Positions 59,402-64,000 of a stretch of 64,000 nucleotides of DNA are shown here, piece after piece (position 1 is the stretch's first letter; each line of letters opens with the position of its first letter). The notes below the pieces were generated by a model that was not told the DNA's origin, did no database searches, and worked only from the letters and a program-made list of their open reading frames with translations. The stretch is from NCBI RefSeq assembly GCF_014203325.1, contig NZ_JACHIV010000001.1:4217501-4281500 (forward strand). Reading direction: 5' to 3'. Position numbers and translations under genes: made by a program. Source of the stretch: Saccharopolyspora gloriosae. Its GTDB lineage: Bacteria; Actinomycetota; Actinomycetes; Mycobacteriales; Pseudonocardiaceae.

Positions 59402-60096
59402 CGCCGCTCGCCCTCACCCGTCCCCGCGACGCGCTGCGCGATCAACGCGGCCTGCACGCGGTTCTCGGCCCCCAGCTTGCTCAACACCGTTGAGACATAA
59501 CTTTTCACCGTGGCCTCGGTCAACCCCAGCTGCTCACCGATGTGCGCGTTGGAACGCCCGGCCCCGAGCAGCTCCAGCACCTGGCGTTCCCGCGCCGACA
59601 AGCTCCGCACCAACCGGACCTCGTGCGCCGAGTCGCCCAGCGAGCGGAACCGCGGCAACAACCGCACCGCGATCCGCGGATCCAGCACCGCGCCGCCGGC
59701 GGCCAGGTCCTGCACCGCGCGGACCAACGCCTCCGGTTCCGCGTCCTTCAGCAAAAAACCGTGCGCCCCCAGGCGCAACGCCTCCGCGACGTAGTCGTCC
59801 AAGTCGAAGGTCGTGAGCACCGCGCACACCGGAGGACGCGGCAGCCCGCGCAACTCCCGTAACGCGGCCAGCCCGTCCTTGCCCGGCATCTGCACGTCGA
59901 TCAACGCCACGTCCGGTTGGTGCGTCCGCACCACCGACAGCAGCTCATCGCCGGTGCCCGCCTCCGCGACCACCCGGATCAGGCCGTCATGCTCCAGCAG
60001 GACCCGCAGGCCCCGCCGCAACATCACCTCGTCATCGGCCAACACCAGCCGGATCGGCCGCGCCGCGGAACCCTCCGCGGCGGAATCAGCACGCAC
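59398..60096 (-). CDS. NarL/LuxR-family response regulator
   Basis: A 232-residue regulator with an N-terminal receiver domain (ADDEVMLRRGLRVLLE; phosphoacceptor Asp67 in ALIDVQMPGKDG; conserved Lys in FLLKD) and a C-terminal LuxR helix-turn-helix (LSARERQVLELLGAGRSNAHIGEQLGLTEATVKSYVSTVLSKLG). Pairs with the kinase downstream. The start GTG 60096 has GGGGAGG upstream at about nine bases. Targets are not evident in the window. Confidence 0.92.
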   Translation of the reverse strand: MRADSAAEGSAARPIRLVLADDEVMLRRGLRVLLEHDGLIRVVAEAGTGDELLSVVRTHQPDVALIDVQMPGKDGLAALRELRGLPRPPVCAVLTTFDLDDYVAEALRLGAHGFLLKDAEPEALVRAVQDLAAGGAVLDPRIAVRLLPRFRSLGDSAHEVRLVRSLSARERQVLELLGAGRSNAHIGEQLGLTEATVKSYVSTVLSKLGAENRVQAALIAQRVAGTGEGERR

Positions 60097-60185
60097 CCTG
60101 GGTCACCTCCCCTGTGCAAAGGGCCGACCGAAGGTTATCGGCAAGGCATTCTTGGTCTGCGTGCAGTACCCGGACACTAGTCCGA

Positions 60186-61652
60186 TCAGCGGCGTGCTTT
60201 GCGCCCGTCCTTGCGTTCCCGAACCCGAACCGAGATCCGAACCGGGCTGCCGGTGAACCCGAACTCCTCGCGGAACTTGCGCTCCACGAACCGCCGGTAC
60301 CCGGCCTCCAGGAACCCGGTGGTGAACAGCACCAGTGTCGGCGGGCGGGGATGCGCCTGCGTCGCGAACAGGATCTTCGGCTGCTTGCCGCCGCGCACCG
60401 GCGGCGGGCTCGCCGCGACCAGGTCCGAGAGCCAGGAGTTGAGCCGGCCGGTCGGCACCCGCGTGTCCCAGGACTCCAGCGCGGTGCGCAGCACCGGCGC
60501 CAGCTTCGCCACCGAACGCCCCGTCTCCGCGGAGACGTTCACCCGCTCCGCCCACCGGGCCCGCACCATCTCGCGGTCCAGCTCGTTGTCCAGCCGCCGC
60601 CTGCGGTCGTCGTCGACCAGGTCCCACTTGTTGCACAGCAGCACCAGCGCACGCCCCGCCTCGATGACCATGCTGATCACCCGCAGGTCCTGCTCGGTCA
60701 ACGGCTCGGAGGCGTCGATCAGCACGACCGCCACCTCCGCCGCCTCGATCGCGGCCTTCGTCCGCAGCGACGCGTAGTACTCGGTGCCGCTCGCGGTCCG
60801 GACCCGCTTGCGCAGCCCCGCCGTGTCGACGAACCGCCACACCTCGCCGTCGAGCTCGACCAGCGAGTCGACCGGGTCGACCGTGGTCCCCGCGACGTCG
60901 TGCACCACCGAACGCTGCTCGCCGGTCAGCCTGTTGAGCAGGCTCGACTTGCCCACGTTCGGCTTGCCCACCAGCGCGACCCGGCGCGGCCCGCCGGTGA
61001 CGCCGAACTGCTCGTGCGGCACGTCCGGGAAGACGTCCAGGATCGCGTCCAGCAGGTCACCGGAACCACGTCCGTGCAGACCGCTGATCGGCCGCGGCTC
61101 CCCCAGCCCGAGCGACCACAGGGCCGCCGCGTCGGCGTGGGTGCGCTCGTCGTCGACCTTGTTCGCCGCCAGCAGCACCGGACGCTTCGAACGGCGCAGC
61201 ACCCGGGCCACGGCCTCTTCCGTCGCGGTCGCGCCGACCTGGGCGTCCACCACGAGCAGCACCGCGTCCGCCGTGGACATCGCCATTTCCGCCTGCTGGG
61301 CCACGGCCGCCTGCAGGCCCTTCGCGCTCGGCTCCCAGCCGCCCGTGTCGACCACCGTGAAACGCCTGCCGTTCCACAACGCGTCGTAGGACACGCGGTC
61401 CCGCGTCACGCCAGGCTGGTCCTGCACGACCGCCTCGCGGCGCCCCAGCAACCTGTTCACCAGCGTCGACTTGCCCACGTTCGGCCTGCCCACGACTGCC
61501 AGCACCGGCTGCGGCCCGCCGTCAGCGGCGTCCTCGGCGCCCTCGACCCCGTCGAACTCGGACCATTCGGCCTCGTCCGACCACGTACCGTCCAGGCCGC
61601 CGTCGAGCGGCGCACCCACATCTTCCGGGCGGCCCACCGACTCTTCGGTCAC
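60186..61652 (-). CDS. der: Ribosome-biogenesis GTPase Der (EngA)
   Basis: A double-GTPase protein (488 residues) required for 50S subunit assembly. G1 motifs GRPNVGKS (55-62) and GKPNVGKSS (in the second G domain), the DTGGWEP and DTAGLRKRV switch motifs, NKVDD and NKWDL specificity motifs, and a KH-like C-terminal domain are all present. The extended acidic N-terminus (residues 1-48) is normal in actinobacteria. It overlaps plsC by 4 bp. The order cmk-plsC-der is conserved in the phylum. Confidence 0.97.
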   Translation of the reverse strand: MTEESVGRPEDVGAPLDGGLDGTWSDEAEWSEFDGVEGAEDAADGGPQPVLAVVGRPNVGKSTLVNRLLGRREAVVQDQPGVTRDRVSYDALWNGRRFTVVDTGGWEPSAKGLQAAVAQQAEMAMSTADAVLLVVDAQVGATATEEAVARVLRRSKRPVLLAANKVDDERTHADAAALWSLGLGEPRPISGLHGRGSGDLLDAILDVFPDVPHEQFGVTGGPRRVALVGKPNVGKSSLLNRLTGEQRSVVHDVAGTTVDPVDSLVELDGEVWRFVDTAGLRKRVRTASGTEYYASLRTKAAIEAAEVAVVLIDASEPLTEQDLRVISMVIEAGRALVLLCNKWDLVDDDRRRRLDNELDREMVRARWAERVNVSAETGRSVAKLAPVLRTALESWDTRVPTGRLNSWLSDLVAASPPPVRGGKQPKILFATQAHPRPPTLVLFTTGFLEAGYRRFVERKFREEFGFTGSPVRISVRVRERKDGRKARR

Positions 61653-62326
61653 GCTCGTTTCCCTCTCGCATCGTCGCTTTCGGAGGTCTCGGCGATCAGC
61701 CCGTCCAATTCGGCGATCAGCCCGACCAGTTCATTGCGGACCTGCTCGGTCGCTGCCGTCAACCCGGCGCGCCCCTTGGCCACCGGCAACGTCACCGGCT
61801 CGCCGAACAGCACATCCACCCTGGGCAACAGCCTACGGCCCTGCCCAGCCGGACGGTGCGTGCCCCGGCAGGCCACCGGCAGCAGCCGCGCACCGGAAGT
61901 CCTCGCCAACCACGCGGCACCGTGCTGCGCGTTGGACACCTCACCATCACCGCGAGTTCCCTCCGGGAACACGCCCACCAACCCGTCCGCCCGCAACACC
62001 CGCACCGCCGCCAGCAGCGGAGTGCGGTCCGGTTCCCCGCGGCGAACCGGGATCTGCCCGATCCGGCGCAGGAACCAGCCGAGCGGCCCTCGGAACAACT
62101 CGTGCTTCACCAGGAACACCACGTTGCGCGGCAAGATTCCGAACAGCAGCGGTGCTTCCAGCAGCGAACTGTGGTTGGCCACCAGCACCAGCGGCCCGGT
62201 GCGCGGAACCCGATCGAGGTGGTGCACCCGCAGCCGGTACGGCAACCGCACGAAGGTCTTGCCGATCCAGCGCCCCACCCGGTGCAGCCGCCACGACGCG
62301 CCTTCCGGCAGATCCCCGGCGCTCAT
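61649..62326 (-). CDS. 1-acyl-sn-glycerol-3-phosphate acyltransferase (PlsC-like), HX4E variant
   Basis: A 225-residue acyltransferase of the PlsC family. The FPEGTR substrate motif (120-125) and the membrane-associated fold are clear. The catalytic HX4D box reads NHSSLLE: His52 with Glu57 in place of the usual Asp. Whether this remains active is open. It is located between cmk and der, with four-base overlaps on both sides, as in other actinobacteria. It would make phosphatidic acid for phospholipid synthesis. Confidence 0.9.
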   Translation of the reverse strand: MSAGDLPEGASWRLHRVGRWIGKTFVRLPYRLRVHHLDRVPRTGPLVLVANHSSLLEAPLLFGILPRNVVFLVKHELFRGPLGWFLRRIGQIPVRRGEPDRTPLLAAVRVLRADGLVGVFPEGTRGDGEVSNAQHGAAWLARTSGARLLPVACRGTHRPAGQGRRLLPRVDVLFGEPVTLPVAKGRAGLTAATEQVRNELVGLIAELDGLIAETSESDDARGKRA

Positions 62327-63045
62327 CGCCTCGACTCCACCCCGGCGAACAGTCCCCTGGCGTCCACCAGCGTCCGCAGCTGCTCCAGCACGCCCGCCAC
62401 GTCCAGCTCGGTAGTGTCGAGCTCGACGGCGTCGTCGGCCATCCGCAGCGGCGACACCGCGCGACCGGAGTCGAACGCGTCCCGCCGCTGCACGTCGGCA
62501 TGCGTGCTCTCCAGATCGGAGACCCGGCCTGCCGCGGAGTCCTGATCGCTGCGGCGGCGCGCCCGCGCCTGCGACGAAGCGGTCAAGTACACCTTCAACT
62601 CGGCCTCGCGCGCGACGACCGTGCCGATGTCGCGGCCCTCGACCACCACACCACCAGGTTCGCCCAGCGCCTCCCGGATGAGCCTGCGCTGCTCGTCGAC
62701 CAGCAGCTCGCGCACGCGCGCGACCGCCGAAACCGCCGAGACCGCACCGGTCACCGCGGCGCCGCGGATCTCCTGCCCGATGTCCTCGCCGGCGAGGGTC
62801 ACCGTCGGCAGCAGCGGGTTCGTGCCCATCACCGGCAGCGCCGAGGCGGCCACCTCGGCTACCGCTGCCTCATCGGCGACCGACACCTCCGCGCGCAGCA
62901 CGGCGAGCGTGACCGCCCGGTACATCGCGCCCGTGTCGAGGTACGACGCAGACAGCGCCGCGGCCAGCTTCCGGGCCACCGTCGACTTCCCAGTGCCCGA
63001 GGGGCCGTCGAGGGCCACCACCCCACGAAGCTCGGCGTGTGCCAC
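62323..63045 (-). CDS. cmk: Cytidylate kinase
   Basis: A 240-residue nucleoside monophosphate kinase phosphorylating CMP and dCMP. P-loop GPSGTGKS (14-21), YLDTGAMYRAVTL, VVEGRDIGTVV and the lid-region RARRRSDQD are all family-typical. First gene of the cmk-plsC-der unit. No change in key residues is seen. ATG 63045 is preceded by GGAGGAGACTCGACGTGGCACACG on its own strand, with the GGAG core about 18 bases upstream, so the ribosome site is not optimal. Confidence 0.97.
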   Translation of the reverse strand: MAHAELRGVVALDGPSGTGKSTVARKLAAALSASYLDTGAMYRAVTLAVLRAEVSVADEAAVAEVAASALPVMGTNPLLPTVTLAGEDIGQEIRGAAVTGAVSAVSAVARVRELLVDEQRRLIREALGEPGGVVVEGRDIGTVVAREAELKVYLTASSQARARRRSDQDSAAGRVSDLESTHADVQRRDAFDSGRAVSPLRMADDAVELDTTELDVAGVLEQLRTLVDARGLFAGVESRR

Positions 63046-63256
63046 GTCGAGTCTCCTCCTTAGTCACCACCGGCCGAGGAAACGCCGGACCAACCACTCA
63101 TTGTGCCTGCTCCACCGATGGGTTCCCCACTTGCGTCCACGATCGACGGCACACCGCTCACGGCGCGCGCCCACCGCGCCCCGTCCGAGTCCGGTTCTCA
63201 CCGGTTCGTCCCAGGCGCTGCTCACGCGCACGCGTTCTTGTATTAGGCTCGAACAC

Positions 63257-63739
63257 GTGGACGTCACAGTGACCCCGCTTCCGGGACTCGGGACCCAACA
63301 GGACTTCGTCACTCGTTCCGGGCACAGGATCGGTGTGATCACGTATCGCGACGGACGCTTCGAGCTGATCGTCTCCGGCCACGACGACCCGGACAAGGTC
63401 GCCGCCTCGGCCGGGTTGACCGCCGAGGAGACCAACACCCTCGCCAACCTGCTCGGCGCCCCTCAACTGGTGGCGCGCTTGAGCGAGCAGCAGCGCGAGG
63501 TCGCCGGGATCAACACCTGGCAGCTCCCGGTCAACCAGGGCTCGCCGTACGACGGACGGGCCCTCGGTGACACCGAGATGCGCACCCGCACCTCGGCGTC
63601 GATCGTCGCCGTCGTCCGCGAGGGGACCGTGCACCCGTCGCCGCGCCCGGACTTCGAGTTCAGCGCCGGCGACCTGGTGGTCGTAGTCGGCACCGCCGAC
63701 GGACTCCGCGCCGCCGGCGAAATCCTCGAACGGGGCTAG
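63257..63739 (+). CDS. KhtT-like RCK-C regulatory subunit of a cation/proton antiporter
   Basis: A 160-residue cytoplasmic protein. The C-terminal RCK/TrkA-C domain (MRTRTSASIVAVVREGTVHPSPRPDFEFSAGDLVVVVGTADGLRAAGEIL) binds a regulatory ligand (c-di-AMP or cations in relatives). It should gate the antiporter encoded next. The start GTG 63257 lies seven bases after a TAGGCT -10-like hexamer and may be leaderless. A perfect hairpin separates it from the antiporter. Confidence 0.85.
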   Translation: MDVTVTPLPGLGTQQDFVTRSGHRIGVITYRDGRFELIVSGHDDPDKVAASAGLTAEETNTLANLLGAPQLVARLSEQQREVAGINTWQLPVNQGSPYDGRALGDTEMRTRTSASIVAVVREGTVHPSPRPDFEFSAGDLVVVVGTADGLRAAGEILERG

Positions 63740-63780
63740 GCGCAGAGCCGAGCCCCGCAGAGGACAAGGTCGTCCGCACC

Positions 63781-63807
63781 CGCCCAAGAGCACCGCGCTC
63801 TTGGGCG
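63781..63807 (+). terminator. Intercistronic hairpin between khtT-like and antiporter genes
   Basis: Perfect 11-bp stem CGCCCAAGAGC/GCTCTTGGGCG with a 5-nt loop. No T-run follows. It lies inside an expected two-gene operon, so it is more likely a partial terminator or transcript-stabilising hairpin that lowers antiporter expression relative to the regulator. Confidence 0.55.
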
Positions 63808-63875
63808 GAAACCCCGTGCGCTCAAGCAGCGGGACAACTGAATAGGTACTCGGACAGGGGCGAGAGGAAACACGG

Positions 63876-64000
63876 TGCACGACACGGCGATCTCCCTCAT
63901 CGAACTGGGAGCGGTGTTCTTCGGTCTCGGGGTATTAGGCCGCCTCGCCTGGAAAATCGGCATCTCGCCGATCCCGCTTTACCTCATAGGTGGAATCGCT
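63876..64000 (+). CDS. Cation/proton antiporter (KhtU/KefB type), N-terminal fragment
   Basis: Only the first 41 codons are in the window. They encode one amphipathic start and membrane helices with ELGAVFFGLGVLGRLAWKIGISPIPLYLIGG, the typical start of CPA2-type antiporters. GAGAGGAAACACG precedes GTG 63876. Paired with the RCK-C subunit upstream, it is probably a K+ (or Na+)/H+ antiporter. The rest lies outside the window. Confidence 0.8.

Noticed and set aside
60097-60185. Terminator or small RNA between the response regulator and der
   Set aside because: Only a 4-bp GGAC/GTCC hairpin is visible; too weak to call.

Overview
The window is a dense, gene-rich stretch of a high-G+C (about 70% by eye) actinobacterial chromosome. 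GTG and TTG starts are common, several genes look leaderless, and Thr ACT/ACA and Cys TGT codons are rare. A member of the Pseudonocardiaceae (Saccharopolyspora-like) is my best guess, but no rRNA or other decisive marker is present. I see no tRNA, rRNA, CRISPR array, prophage or transposase gene.

Layout. 1-5.8 kb holds a sulfonate-scavenging pair, ssuD (running off the left edge) and an ssuE-type FMN reductase. Each is preceded by a tiny leader peptide with a shared RRHVDL core, expressed from a leaderless GTG transcript. An ABC-F ATPase and a DUF4157-like protein lie between them. 5.8-10.9 kb carries a fatty-acid desaturase, a DnaJ-membrane-NERD fusion, a flippase-like membrane protein, a basic coiled-coil protein and a PspC-domain protein. 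11.2-21.3 kb is a myo-inositol catabolic island: iolC, a (beta/alpha)8 aldolase, iolB and iolD leftward; a GntR regulator, iolE, a sugar porter and iolG rightward. The two arms share a composite operator/promoter. IolA is not present.

21.3-40.4 kb is a mixed region: PhoD-type phosphatase, secreted SGNH lipase, MFS transporter with LacI regulator, an XRE/small-protein/methyltransferase group, a concentrative nucleoside transporter, an FAD monooxygenase with divergent TetR and paired operators, a prenyl diphosphate synthase, a VOC protein, a membrane-ACT-GNAT fusion, a GlxA-type AraC regulator, an Asp-nucleophile alpha/beta hydrolase and a 3-hydroxyisobutyrate dehydrogenase-like enzyme. 40.8-47.9 kb is a tightly overlapping sugar/polyol operon (HAD phosphatase, D-2-hydroxyacid dehydrogenase, FGGY kinase, DhaK-DhaL fusion, RpiB-type isomerase, class II aldolase) with a divergent DeoR regulator; erythritol/erythrulose-type substrates are a plausible guess. 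47.9-53.4 kb is a cell-surface glycan operon (GtrB-like, GtrA, YfhO-like, secreted PIG-L deacetylase). It is followed by a secreted GH43 enzyme and an S9 peptidase, a NarL-type two-component system, the conserved cmk-plsC-der housekeeping block, and a KhtT/KhtU-type cation/proton antiporter running off the right edge.

The most unusual feature is a dispersed family of palindromic intergenic elements: six recognisable copies plus one decayed region. Their roughly 85-nt hairpins have constant ends and a 7-bp middle that differs from copy to copy yet stays self-complementary. All copies sit at gene 3' ends, four of them between convergent genes, and some carry arrays of mini-hairpins. They look like a mobile or recombining family of bidirectional 3'-end/terminator elements.
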